This document shows positions 54,725 to 64,000 of a DNA stretch of 64,000 nt, piece by piece. Each line of letters opens with the position of its first letter. Position 1 is the stretch's first letter. Source of the DNA: Neoceratodus forsteri (taxonomy: Eukaryota > Chordata > Ceratodontiformes > Ceratodontidae); NCBI GenBank assembly GCA_016271365.2, contig CM057456.1, forward strand, positions 613,185,501 to 613,249,500, read 5' to 3'. The translations under genes and the position numbers were made by a program. A model generated the notes under the pieces. That model was not told where the DNA came from. It did not search any database and worked only from the letters and a program-made list of their open reading frames with translations.

Positions 54725-55385
54725 GCCAATTGCCAGAAAAGCAAGAAAAACAATGTCCAAAAAGATAAAAACAATTGCAGTTGGTTCCCTAAAACTGCAA
54801 AAACACCATGAAAAAGGAAGCGCTCGGTTCCCTTAAATGATTTAAAAGTAGGGAACCAGCAATAACGCTCGATTCCTTAAAAGGGGAGAAACTGCTAAAC
54901 AAAGTACAATTTTTGAAGAAAAAAACACTACGATTTCCAGGAACAGGAACTGGAACGTTAGTAAAATTTGAAAGAAAAAATGCGGTAAAAACTGCTGAGG
55001 AGATAGTTCCCCTCGGTTCCCTGGAACCACTGAGAAACCAATAAAAACCGCAACATTTAATAAAAACTATACTAACTAACCTGAAAAGGCTACTGGGGCA
55101 GCGTTTACCGATTTATTAAAACTACTAAGTTTTTTCCACAGAAAAATAATAATGTCAGACAGATGCTGAGGAGAGCTATTCAAGGTGTCTTTACTAGGCA
55201 GGCAGAGAAATGAATCTGAGCAGTTTAGAATGCAGCAGCACCTATGGGCAGCAGTTTGAACTGCGGCATGAGCCAATGATGAAGTCCATCATTTACATAC
55301 ATACAGTCCAGTCTCTCCAAGGCGGTTCAACACAGGAGGCTGATTGCACTAGTTAAGAATACTGAGGGATTCCTAGGGTTTGAAG
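54725..55385 (-). promoter_or_regulatory. DIRS-B 5' terminal region
   Basis: Non-coding. GGTTCCCT and GGAACCG words recur as in DIRS-A. The outer end reads CCTAGGAATCCCTCAGTATT on the minus strand, like the DIRS-A end. A conserved block CTTTACTAGGCAGGCAGAG lies near 55188 and at 26807 in DIRS-A. Confidence 0.6.
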
Positions 55386-56639
55386 CTGCTCTTACCTGAA
55401 GCTTCTGCATCTTCCTTGCTTCGGGGTTGGGTGGGGGTGCAGTTCATCATGAGGGAAGAGTGCTGCAAGAAAATGGTGTATGGGGCTCAGTGCCACTATT
55501 AAAGTGCTATGTAATACTGTAATATGTGGAGGGTTCATGTTTTCTGAACACTTTAAAGGTGCTGCGCACCTGTGACACCACTACCATTATGCTAGAAAGC
55601 TTCTTTCCCAAATAGCACCTAGTAACATCTAAAATGGTGAATTTCAGAAAGGGGTAGGGGAGTCTAGCAAGGATTGGTGTCTTGTTAAGGCCTGATACCT
55701 AGAGCAATAGTTAGGAGTTGGTGGTATGCTAATTCAGCTGGGCATTAAAGAAAATCTCAGGATTTAAAAACAGTGGCAAATTTCATTGCACTTTTCTCAC
55801 AGGACAGCCTCCTCCTCCCTGTGATGCAACAGCACCTTAGTACAGGTTCATTTTGAATGGTGGTGCTATGGAGCTGGTGCAAAGACACCCGAGCAACTGA
55901 AACTCTGGCCATAGATGTCATGGGACAGAATTTTATTAAGTCTTTTAGTTGCATCTTATATGATCTGGGCAGGGCACCAGAAGTAAAGATCCTTGAGAGG
56001 CTGCACTTGAAGTACCAGTTCATCAACAAAAGGTCACAAAGCAATAAATGTTTTTCAGTGGATTTGTGTTTTTATTCTAACTGCAGTGTAGTGCACAATG
56101 CATTGCGTAAAAAAAAGTACAAAAATATTAACATTTAAATTTGCTAAATTTAGCTTAGTGTTTTTTTGCTGCTAACATGGGTGCCCACTCTCCTGCCCTA
56201 GTGCTTCACTTATGATTTCTTTATACATGGAGCTGCTGACACAGCTTGTGTGCCCTCCACCTTCAAACCTGCTAGTTGATAAGACTAGGATGCCAGTGGA
56301 GAACTGTAAAATGTCTTTGTTGGCTCCTTTCCTCCTTGCTTGTAGGTAAAATCAGGAACCAGCAGGAAGATGTAACATTTTAGACACACAGACAGTGGCA
56401 GGAAGAATGAGATCCTTGTGATGGGGGCCTGTGTGCTGTCAACTCTCAAGTGAGTTTCTTCAGTGCATAGTTCATGGTGCTTATGAACATATGACCACAC
56501 AAAGTAGTCAGCAGAAGGCGGCTGTGAGGTCTAGGGTGTCTGCTCGATGTGAGGCCCCTGTTCAAGGATCTACAGCATGTCCTGTCCCCCCTCCCCAATC
56601 ACCAGAAAGCATCCCATCCCAAATGAAAGGACCAAGAGG
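55386..56639. other. No recognisable gene
   Basis: Short open frames only, with no motif or boundary that I can support. Confidence 0.5.
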
Positions 56640-56770
56640 GGTTGTGCAGCAGTTTTACTTGTTAATATACAACTGCATTTGATATGCAGATGACAATATT
56701 ATTTATACATGTGGATCCTTACCTGACTCATGGCTTCTGCTGGCTCAGACTTTCAGACTCAGTACTCGGT
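56640..56770 (+). pseudogene. Possible LINE RT fragment
   Basis: The frame through 56677 reads YADDNIIYTCGSLPDSWLLL, with the YADD box and a following strand like that of LINE RTs. A stop comes just before it, and the flanking sequence does not extend the match. Too short to classify; it could be chance. Confidence 0.35.
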
Positions 56771-57704
56771 CCTCCTCTAGGCTCTTCACTCGTTGGTAGT
56801 GCAACTCATGACCTATGACCATCACACCCCACTCACAGCTCACCAGGCTTCCCTCACTAGCTCACTCCCTCGCGAAACCGAGTCTCTCCACTCCATCCTA
56901 TCCCCGACTCTGTCTCACTCACACACTGACTGGGCTGCCAGCTGCAAAATAATGGTGCCAGCCACACATGATTTTGGTCTGCTGCCTGTCGCTTACTCAC
57001 TCTCCTCGACTGACTGCACGCTATTGCCGTTACTTTGTCACCCGGCCTCAAGTCCTCGCTGTCACCCAATCAGATTTCCCGCTTGCTTTGCACGAGTGCA
57101 CATTGAATTACCTCCAAAAAGGCACCAATGTCAAAAAACAGTACCAATAGGCATGTGGGGAGGATTGCATTGGGGGGTGTGGGGGGCACTGCAGCAATAC
57201 AAATGCATTGAAGCAGACGGTGCGGAGCCGCACCTTTACAGTTAATGGAGCTACCCCAGAGTCCGCTATACTTCCAGGTAGCAGACTTTTCATAATTAAA
57301 TTAAACTACTTTGTGGCACAAGAAAAAAGCCACATGTCTCACAACAGCTAAACCAGAGGGTAAGCTTTGCAGGGGTGGGAGCCCCTGCAAAGGACAGCTT
57401 TCCTTTAAATGGGCTGCCAGTCCCCATGTTTACATTTGATGCACACCAAATACATTGTATTCAGTGAAAGGGGATTTCGGGGGTGGGGTCACTGCCAAGC
57501 CCATTGCAGTTCAAAATAGCAGGGGCTCAGCAGTCTACACTAATGACCAGGGACTGTGATTGTGACACCATTCACTGCTTGCAGGGCGGACACTTTGTGT
57601 ATTTCAAAGGACCAAAGCCACTCCAATCAGAGAGTGCTTCAGTCCTTTGATTTGCATGAAGCCAGTCAGCAACAGCTGATCGGCTTTCAACAAGCTTGGT
57701 CCGC

Positions 57705-58035
57705 TCTCTGTCCCCATATATAAAAAAAATCTCCTGCTTCCTCCCGCTGTGTGCTGTCCAACCCCCACCCTCCATTCCCTGTCCCCGTATAAAGTAAATC
57801 AAACCTCCCCTCCCACTCCCTTCCTCTGTGTGCTCTTCCACCCTCATGCTCCGTTGCCCGTCCTATTTCCTGGTATAAAGTAAATCAAACCTCCGCCCAC
57901 TACTTCCCTCTGTGTGCTCTTCTACCCCCACCCTCCGTTCCATGTCCCCTGTCCCTGTATAAAGTAAATCTAACCCCCTTCCACTCCCTCTCTCTGTGTG
58001 CTCTTCCACCCCCACCCTCTGTTCCCTGTCCCAGT
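57705..58035. repeat. Roughly 85-bp tandem array
   Basis: About four units marked by TATAAAGTAAATC at 57788, 57874 and 57958, each with CTCTGTGTGCTCTTCCACCC and CACCCTCCGTTCC. A lone further unit lies at 59210-59260, and a weak match lies in X1 near 34835. Confidence 0.85.
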
Positions 58036-58159
58036 TATAACTTCAGCTACTGAACTCCTCCCATCTGGCCATAGTAGGAAGGGTGATCCACAACCTCTCG
58101 ACACCTATCATCTCCCATGCTGTTCCCGAAGAACTGAGCATTGCGTCAATTACTGGTGA

Positions 58160-58468
58160 GCATACCTCTCAACTGTCTCTGATTTTCAGGAACATCCCTG
58201 ATTTTGCCTCAAAATGTAACTCTGTCCCTCCTAAAACTTGTGTTTCCGTGATCAAACAGTGGGAGTTGGAAGCACAAAATAATGTCAAACATTAAAGTTA
58301 CAGACTTGTTCTTCCTTAGAAAATGCATTTTACACTAAGTCCCTTATTCTGCCATCTTCCTGAGTGGAAACCTCCAACTTTGAAGATGTGTCCCTGATTT
58401 TGGTCCTTTGTCCCTGATTTTTTTAAGCCTCATCCCCAATTTATGAGGCAGGAGGTTGAGAGGTATGC
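58160..58468. mobile_element. MITE with inverted ends and short TSD
   Basis: A 309-bp element with ends GCATACCTCTCAAC and the exact inverse GTTGAGAGGTATGC, flanked by TGGTGA on both sides (58154-58159 and 58469-58474). Inside, TCCCTGATTTT words recur in both orientations. It is non-coding and probably hAT-like, but the TSD is 6 bp as seen, not 8. Confidence 0.7.
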
Positions 58469-58474
58469 TGGTGA

Positions 58475-58960
58475 GGTGGGCAGGCAAAGTCCAGGTTCAA
58501 GCTAGGTAGAGAGGCGTGTTCTGCAACATTATTCAGAGAGGGAAAGAGCGAGTGAGTTGAAGCTCTGCCAAGATTGCTTTTTTGGTAATTTCAGGCAGCC
58601 GTGAGATGTATAGGTGGGTGGAAATAGAGCAAAACAAACTGCCCAGCGCTCATGACGAAATTGCAGCACCTTTAAAAGGGATTCCAAACAAGAGAACCCG
58701 CATTGGGATCGAAGCGCTGTAGTGGTTGATTGTTCTGTCTACACCACAGCAATAAACCTTTCACACTGAGCTTACATTTTTCTGGCTGTATTTGCCTTCC
58801 TTGTGCACCTTATTGTTGTCTTTGGTGGCAATAGCCCGGCAGTAGTTGTTCAACTACTAACGTCTTGAGAGCAGAAGCTGTGAGTGTGCATGAGGAGTCT
58901 TTAATCCTCCGGTATCACCAGATTAATTAGGTCAGAGGTTCTTGTCTTCCTATTAACACT
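58475..58960 (+). mobile_element. LTR-like sequence
   Basis: An AATAAA signal at 58750 (CAGCAATAAACCTTTC) lies about 80 bp before TTTGGTGGCAATAGCCCGG (58819), which resembles an LTR end followed by a tRNA primer site. No partner LTR or gag is visible. Weak evidence. Confidence 0.25.
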
Positions 58961-59439
58961 TTTGGATTTTTGCTACACTGAGTAAACTGAACTTTCTAAT
59001 TTATTTATTTTTTTTTTTTTGCTTTTTATACAGTAGTGAATGTTGACAGAAGCTGCTTTACATACACTGCCTACCAGTTACATTTCCTGAACACCAAGCT
59101 GAGCAAGGTGAGTGTACCTGGAAATGAGCTACTGTGCTCAGTGTGCCTTTCCTGGAGAGAGGGGGGGGGGGAGAGATTCTTACTGTTTACTTGTAAAACA
59201 AAAGCGCTCCCTCCCTCCCTTCCTCTGTGTGCTGTCCCAGCATCACCCTCTGTTCTGTGTCAGCTCATAGATCAAACATTTGGCACTGACAAATGCTTTT
59301 TTTGTGTGGAGATGTAGCATAAGAATAGGCCTCTTCCCAACTGAGAGGGAGGGACTTTTTACATGGCTTTCATAACAGCTTCTTTGCCTCCAATTCTAGC
59401 AGGATTTTTTCCTGAGGATGAAGTGGAGGAAAGATTTTT

Positions 59440-60405
59440 GGTCTTTTCAGTTTTACAAAACTTGTGAACTGAACTGACAGTCTCTCACTCACTACCTCCG
59501 GCACCCTCTTGTCTGTGGTGATGGCCTCCTAGTCTTGGGAGGTAATGAGTCAGGCAGTCTCCTACTAGTGGAGAGTCTATGGCAGCCTGTACAGAGTAGT
59601 CAGGAATTCTGTTTCTCTTTTGGATTAGGGGCAGGTGCCTGCTTCTGCCTGGCACCTCTCCTGCCTCTGCGTCTTTGGGCACCCCTCTTAGCTGAGTACT
59701 AGTAACAGGAACCAGGCCTTTAGTTGTAGGCCTTATCTCCCCTTCCATACGGCCTGAAGGAAGTAGAATCTCTCTCCTTCTGGGTCAGGTTATTGTAGCT
59801 TGTTTTTTGTTCATCAACCGTAGGCTACTATCTTATTGTAGTGGGGATCGTCCCTGAAAGGAGAAATCCATATCTTTGTTTTTTTGTATCCTCTGAAGGG
59901 ATGGTTGCTCTTAACTAGGGTTGGCAGAATTCGATTTTTATTTTTTTATAATGTCGATGGAAAATATAGATTTTTATTTTTAAACCTTCTCCCTGAGTTT
60001 GATTGATTTAAATTTTCACAGTTGCACAAAATGATGGGTTTTTAAGCATCTATATCGATTTGTATCAATTTAATTTTCACAGTTGCAGTTTTTTGACTGT
60101 AAATGCTGATGATTTACAAACTGATAAAACACAAATTATCATCACATGTCAAAATAGTAATAGAACTTACTTTGCCTATCTGTAAATTTAGATTATCATC
60201 GATGGAAATATTTTTTCGTTGGTTTGAGTGTGTGCAATGAAATCGACATTTATTGACATTTACCAATCTAAATCTAATCCCGCCTAGCCTATTCTTAACC
60301 AAGCAAATCTCATCAGAGCCACTGCATGTGCTAGTACTCTTGAGGCTTTGTCATTTGAGTCCACAGCCATATGAAATTGATAATTGCTTTCAATGCATCC
60401 TTATC
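59440..60405 (-). pseudogene. DIRS-C gag fragment
   Basis: The frame near 59530 gives GGHHHRQEGAGGSE, matching the end of DIRS-A gag (HHHRQVGPGGSE), preceded by a PLVGD-type stretch. After the hAT-type MITE (59916-60291) gag resumes: YQFHMAVDSNDKAS (about 60375) and ALMRFAWL (about 60310). Upstream it is cut near 60405 where LINE sequence begins. The copy is strongly decayed. Confidence 0.65.
59916..60291. mobile_element. hAT-type MITE in DIRS-C gag
   Basis: A 376-bp AT-rich element. The ends TAGGGTTGGCAGAATTCGAT and TAGGCTAGGCGGGATTAGAT are inverse partners; I count 17 of 22 matches over the first 22 bases. Flanks CTCTTAAC (59908-59915) and TTCTTAAC (60292-60299) agree at 7 of 8 bases, as expected for an old hAT TSD. 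TTTTCACAGTTGCA occurs twice inside (60014, 60074). It has no coding capacity. Confidence 0.78.
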
Positions 60406-60560
60406 AGTTTATTTTTTTAGTTAATCTTTTTAATTAAGGGGTTCAATAGAAAAAAATACACACAGTAACATTAATCACAATCCACAAAAGTGTAGATGAG
60501 TAACAAAGAAAAAGGTATATGCATCTACATAAAACAGTTGGAAGGTACTGATACAGGACT
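60406..60560 (-). other. Possible L1 3' end, inverted
   Basis: The sequence TTTATTTTTTTAGTTAATC with the AT-rich run after it looks like the inverse of an L1 tail and 3' UTR, comparable to 3187-3300. It lies head-to-head with the Tx1-b 5' region. Confidence 0.3.
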
Positions 60561-60714
60561 TCCAGTGGCATCACAAAGTTGATGGCGGCTTGATTTGGTT
60601 GCTCTGGGAGCTGAGAGCAAATAAGCTATTAATTAACAATTTATTTACTACAACTGAACTTGCCATACACTCAGGATCAATATTTGAGATGGCCTGTAAC
60701 AGAACAAAAAAGAA

Positions 60715-61800
60715 CAGGACACAATAGGCAAAATTAAAGGCCCTGATGGAGGGAGATGCAACTCGGGGCACGCCGACAACAGCCACCTGGGATTCCCTAC
60801 AGCAAGTGTGGATGGTGCAGAAGATTGACCGATTTCATCGGAACAAGGACCGGTGCTTACCAAGTCGGATGATATTATTAAAGCTATCTAAAGGATAGAA
60901 TCCTCTGTAGCTGAATCTTCGAGCGGATCTTAAAGCAATGGAAAAATGGACCACAGTAATGGAGCAGGCCCTTGGCTCCATCACGGATTCGGTTGGATGG
61001 CACAAGAGGCGATTCTGTTTCTGCTAACTAGGGAAAGAGAACTACAGAGTCAGCTTGATGATCAGGAAAATAGAGTCTGACAAAATAATTTTCACATACA
61101 GTACATGGAGTACCAGAGGACATGGAAACAACCTTTGGATCAATGGAGGAATTTGTCACGCACCTTCTTTGCTCCATTATGAAAATTCCAGAGGACAATG
61201 CACTGCCTATTGCAAGGGCTCATCGTTCTTTATTGCAGAAACCTAAAGATCAAAAAGTACACCCCAGATCTATTGTGTTCTGCATGTTAGAATTTCCAAA
61301 ATGGCAGCTTATCTTGTGGACAGCCTGGCACCACAAGGATTTAAATGTGGATGGAAAACACATATATTTTGACCAGGACTTTTTGGACCTCTGAATGAAA
61401 AACGGAGAATGGTGCAGGAGATAATTAAATAAGCCAAAGACAATAATATTAAAATTCAACTCAATTATCCAGCCCGACTACAGATTTTCACAGAAACAGG
61501 CACTCAGTCATTCAAATCACTCCGTGAAGTGGCTCCAACCCTCCGGAAGTTAGGCCTCACTTGTCCAGAACTAGAAACGGAAGCAGTGGAACACAATCTA
61601 TCCCTAACAGCATGGCATCGAGCTGGTTGGCCAAAATGAGCAAACCTTACTTCCACAACATGGCCACAGTATCTGAAAACCTCCAACTTTTCCTGGATCA
61701 GGAGTTGCAAAACACTAACAGAACACTGTCAGCGGATGATATTCAAGTGGCAGGCACTGCGACATGAACTAGAACTGGTGGCTCTTTACTGTGCAGCCTG
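60715..61800 (+). pseudogene. Tx1-b ORF1
   Basis: A possible start lies near 60745 (MEGDATRGTPTTATWDSLQQ). After a coiled-coil-like part come LQSQLDDQENRS (about 61045) and the RNA-binding region in the frame 61122-61394: METTFGSMEEFVTHLL, LPIARAHRSLLQKPKDQ, HPRSIVFCMLEFPKWQ and HIYFDQDFLDL. These are the conserved blocks of Tx1/L1 ORF1 proteins. Stops near 60890 and 61395 and frameshifts break it. Confidence 0.75.
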
Positions 61801-63098
61801 AGACTAAACACCTTCTATCTGATCAGCTAGGTTGAACAACTGTCTATCCTTAACCTTCTCTTTGCTGTACTAAGCAGAACAAAGGACAAGAGGGTTCCAC
61901 CCATCACCCCACACTCTGGACCCAATCCTCCACACTATTAAATGGTCTCTTTCAATGATGACATGGTGGGAACTTTTTCTAGGGACTGGTAAAATAACTC
62001 TACAGAATTGGGCTTACTGTAGTACTACCCATTGGATTCTAACAGTTACAGGTTTGAGAGATAATATGCTGGCATGCTTTGAGAAACTGTGAGTTTGTTT
62101 CATAATATTTATGGGGTAGCTCCTTGACGGGGGACCTTTTAGACCGATGGCCTTCCCAGTTAGGGGAAACAATCTTAATAGGCTGGACAAGTTTTAGCTT
62201 CCAGAATCCTATAAAAGAAAGTGCCAGATAGACATGAATGTATAATTTATTTTGCAGCAATTCTGTATTATACCTACTTTGAGGTATTTCCTTAATAGAA
62301 CCGGTATCAGCAATAGCAGGAGCAATTGGTAGTCTCGAGCAGATGCTGTCCACACAGGTTCCAACACTCTCTACAGGGGAGGATGAGATTCACTCACAGT
62401 TTCTGGCCTGAGTGTTTTAGACCCCCCCCCCTCCACTCGAGACCCCTTGGGAACTGATACACTAGCTGGCACTGTGTGTCAAACAGCAGGGTGGGATGGT
62501 TTTTCATTAGAATATACAAATTTGAGGTTAATTTGTTACCAATGAGACATTGAGGAGATGGGGGGGTGAGATTACAGATTCGAGGAGAGGGAACAAACAA
62601 GATGAGGCCCCTAACATTGTATGGGGACTGCTCTCAAAGATGTTGTCTGTGGCTCCCTGCGCAAAGGGCTGATATTTACTTTTCCTTACTCTTCTTACAG
62701 CCCTAGTGGCCAGTCCATCTTTGGCCTCAGCCTCAGGACCCCTTCTGACCAGTATATAATACAGATCAGGCTTGCTAATAATTGCAAGCACGGTAGCAAA
62801 TGCTATCACATCCCTGTTCACACAGCGTTGCTGCATGTTACCTTGAAAGTTAAACTTTATTTGGTTTGGGATTTCAATCTGTTTTCTTGTTTAATGTTTA
62901 CATATTTGTTTACATATGTTGTTACACCTGTTGTGCAAATGAATTTTACTGTTTTGACTACTGTTGCTGTTTATAAACCTTCAGTAAAGTGACACATTTA
63001 TACTCAGATGGTAAAGTTGGGATTATCGGAACCTCGAAAAAGAGGAAGGGACTTATGGACATATGAGTGTTATTTCTTTCCATTATGGGTCCCAAAAG
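61801..63098 (+). other. Tx1-b inter-ORF region, no gene seen
   Basis: No conserved block is visible in any frame. The length is large for an L1 spacer. The plus frame 62621-62992 has no motif I recognise. Confidence 0.4.
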
Positions 63099-63353
63099 AC
63101 AACAACCGTGAATGTTCAGGGCATTAACTCCCCCATTAAGAGAACTCAAATACTGGCTTATTTAAAATGTTTGGGCACAGATAGTGGTTTCCTGCAAGAA
63201 ACCAACTTTATAGAGGGAGAGCACCTCAAATTACATTAACACTGGGTGGGACAGGTGGTCTCTGCTGCGCACCCCTCAGGGAAAAAGGCTGGAGTTGCAA
63301 TACTGCTCCATAGGGATTTGCCATTTGAAGTCCTCCACACAGAGGTAGCTGGG
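63099..63353 (+). pseudogene. Tx1-b ORF2, start of endonuclease
   Basis: NVQGINSPIKRTQILAYLKC (63109) is the first endonuclease strand, followed by FLQETNF, which keeps the catalytic Glu, and GKKAGVAILLHRDLPFEVL (about 63281). One stop separates the pieces. The DIRS-D terminal repeat starts directly after at 63354. Confidence 0.78.
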
Positions 63354-64000
63354 AAGAAAAAAATTACTCATCGTAGTGATCTTGTTACTTCCAAGGTATT
63401 CTTCAATAGGATTAACTCCAGCAGTCAGCCTCCTGCATTGAACTGCCCTGGAGAAAATGGAACATATGTAAATGATGGAATGTCCATTGGCTCACGCCAC
63501 CATTCAAACTGCTGCCCTTACCAACTGCTGCATTCTAGAATGCTCAGATTCATGAAAGCCTGCAGGGTAAGATCCCCTAACTAAGCTATTCTAAAAATAA
63601 TAATAATAACCAAATCCCCTATAACATGTACCCTACATGAAAGTCATATAGGACCAAAAAGAGGGAACAACAACACCCATCTGGTTTCAAATAAGTTTGT
63701 TAACACAACTATGGTATAAACCCCCACAATATAGTAAATCCAGCTGTGTGCAGAGCCCAGCTGGTTCTGGAAGGGGAGGCAGGGTGGGAGATTTAATCAT
63801 ATTGAAGAATACCTTGGAAGAAACAAAATTACTACGGTGAGTAATTTTTTCTTCTAACCCCAAGAATTCTTCAATATGATTAACTATTGCAGACTACGAA
63901 GCAGTACCTTTGGATTAGGGTACAGAACCTACTTGGGAAACAGGCTCTGCAGTACTACTGTACCAAATCTGGCGTCATTTCTGGATTGAGTGTCCAGACA
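63354..64000 (-). mobile_element. DIRS-D: 3' end of a DIRS element, running off the window
   Basis: The end of a minus-strand DIRS. Terminal repeat: 63354-63414. Its inverse copy lies at 63793-63857, followed at once by TAACCCCAAGAATTCTTCAA (63858-63877), which matches the opposite (5') terminus of DIRS-A. Having pieces of both termini side by side is the layout of the DIRS internal complementary region. The block 63415-63560 matches the DIRS-A terminal region 26800-26970 in reverse. Sequence 63958-64000 matches DIRS-A just after its recombinase (19309-19350), so the recombinase gene should lie just past the window. Confidence 0.72.
63793..63886. repeat. Inverted and palindromic internal complementary region of DIRS-D
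   Basis: TTAATCATATTGAAGAAT (63793-63810) pairs with ATTCTTCAATATGATTAA (63866-63883). Between them GAAGAAACAAAATTACT pairs with AGTAATTTTTTCTTC. The region is thus an imperfect palindrome of about 90 bp. Confidence 0.85.

Larger units (their letters stand above)
39842..55385 (-). mobile_element. DIRS-B: DIRS-type element split by a SINE and LINE-Z
   Basis: Two blocks, 55385-52890 (5' region and gag) and 41734-39842 (RT, RNase H and the start of the recombinase), read as one DIRS in the same order and strand as DIRS-A. The blocks join at the same point of the DIRS-A sequence (near 22210). The recombinase is cut after about 60 codons at CR1-d, so the 3' end is lost. Confidence 0.8.
57080..59310 (+). 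mobile_element. X3: possible third copy of repeat X, heavily interrupted
   Basis: The right end, ATCAAACATTTGGCACTGAC and AAATGCTTTTTTTGTGTG (59270-59307), matches the ends of X1 and X2. A possible left end, GCTTGCTTTGCACGAGTGCA, lies near 57084. The middle differs: it has an 85-bp tandem array, a MITE and LTR-like sequence instead of the 297-bp units. The extent is uncertain. Confidence 0.35.
60561..63353 (+). mobile_element. Tx1-b: 5' part of a Tx1-type L1 LINE
   Basis: Runs from an L1-like 5' UTR (CTTCCAGTGGCATCAC, GATGGCGGCTTGATTTGG) through ORF1 to the first strands of the endonuclease, where DIRS-D cuts it at 63354. It is probably inserted in DIRS-C gag. The rest of the copy, if present, lies beyond the window. 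Confidence 0.7.

Noticed and set aside
56793..57245. A 150-codon open frame as a gene
   Set aside because: Ser, Thr, His and Pro rich low-complexity sequence with no domain, and no related frame elsewhere.
62621..62992. A 123-codon open frame as an accessory LINE gene
   Set aside because: It lies in the Tx1-b spacer with no motif, and the codon pattern looks random.

Overview
The window is a stack of transposable elements from a large, repeat-rich eukaryotic genome. I found no host gene, rRNA or free-standing tRNA gene. Nearly all coding sequence comes from retrotransposons. These are CR1-clade and L2-like LINEs with SGNH-esterase ORF1 proteins, a full-length L1, two Tx1-type L1 copies, and four DIRS-type tyrosine-recombinase retrotransposons. 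There are also tRNA-derived SINEs with a CORE-like central domain and several non-autonomous DNA transposons. This mixture fits a vertebrate with an expanded genome; a lungfish is my first guess, and a salamander or caecilian is possible. The organism call is inference.

Layout. 1-2.7 kb: remnants of a LINE ORF1 (-) and a LINE reverse transcriptase (RT) (+). 2.7-12.8 kb: a CR1 copy (CR1-a, +) split by a 7.4 kb full-length L1 (-) with an 8-bp target-site duplication (TSD). 12.8-15.5 kb: an L2-like endonuclease fragment (-) and a fairly open CR1-clade RT gene (+). 16.0-28.9 kb: a long CR1 (CR1-b, -) whose ORF1 is split by DIRS-A (19.25-27.0 kb). DIRS-A itself carries a SINE, a 1.09 kb DNA element (W, 9-bp TSD) and a 1.27 kb CR1 fragment (CR1-c). 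28.9-34.1 kb: LTR-like pieces, a hAT-type MITE with 8-bp TSD, a SINE and a hairpin element. 34.2-39.65 kb: a Tx1 LINE (+) split by repeat X1. 39.84-55.4 kb: DIRS-B (-), split by a SINE, which is split by a near full-length CR1-clade LINE (LINE-Z, +). LINE-Z carries X2 (itself holding fold-back element Y1), a SINE, an L2 tail and a second fold-back element, Y2. 55.4-59.4 kb: mostly non-coding, with an 85-bp tandem repeat, a MITE and LTR-like sequence. 59.4-64.0 kb: DIRS-C (-) with a hAT-type MITE, a Tx1 5' half (+), and the end of DIRS-D, whose inverted terminal and internal complementary sequences are visible.

The retrotransposon genes mostly carry stops, frameshifts and damaged active sites, so they are read here as fossils. 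The insertion order can be read in several places because a TSD, or a reading frame rejoined across the insert, fixes which element landed in which. The least familiar material is the X family (unclassified, about 2.2-2.7 kb, with a roughly 297-bp tandem repeat inside), the Y family (fold-back elements built round perfect palindromes) and element W.
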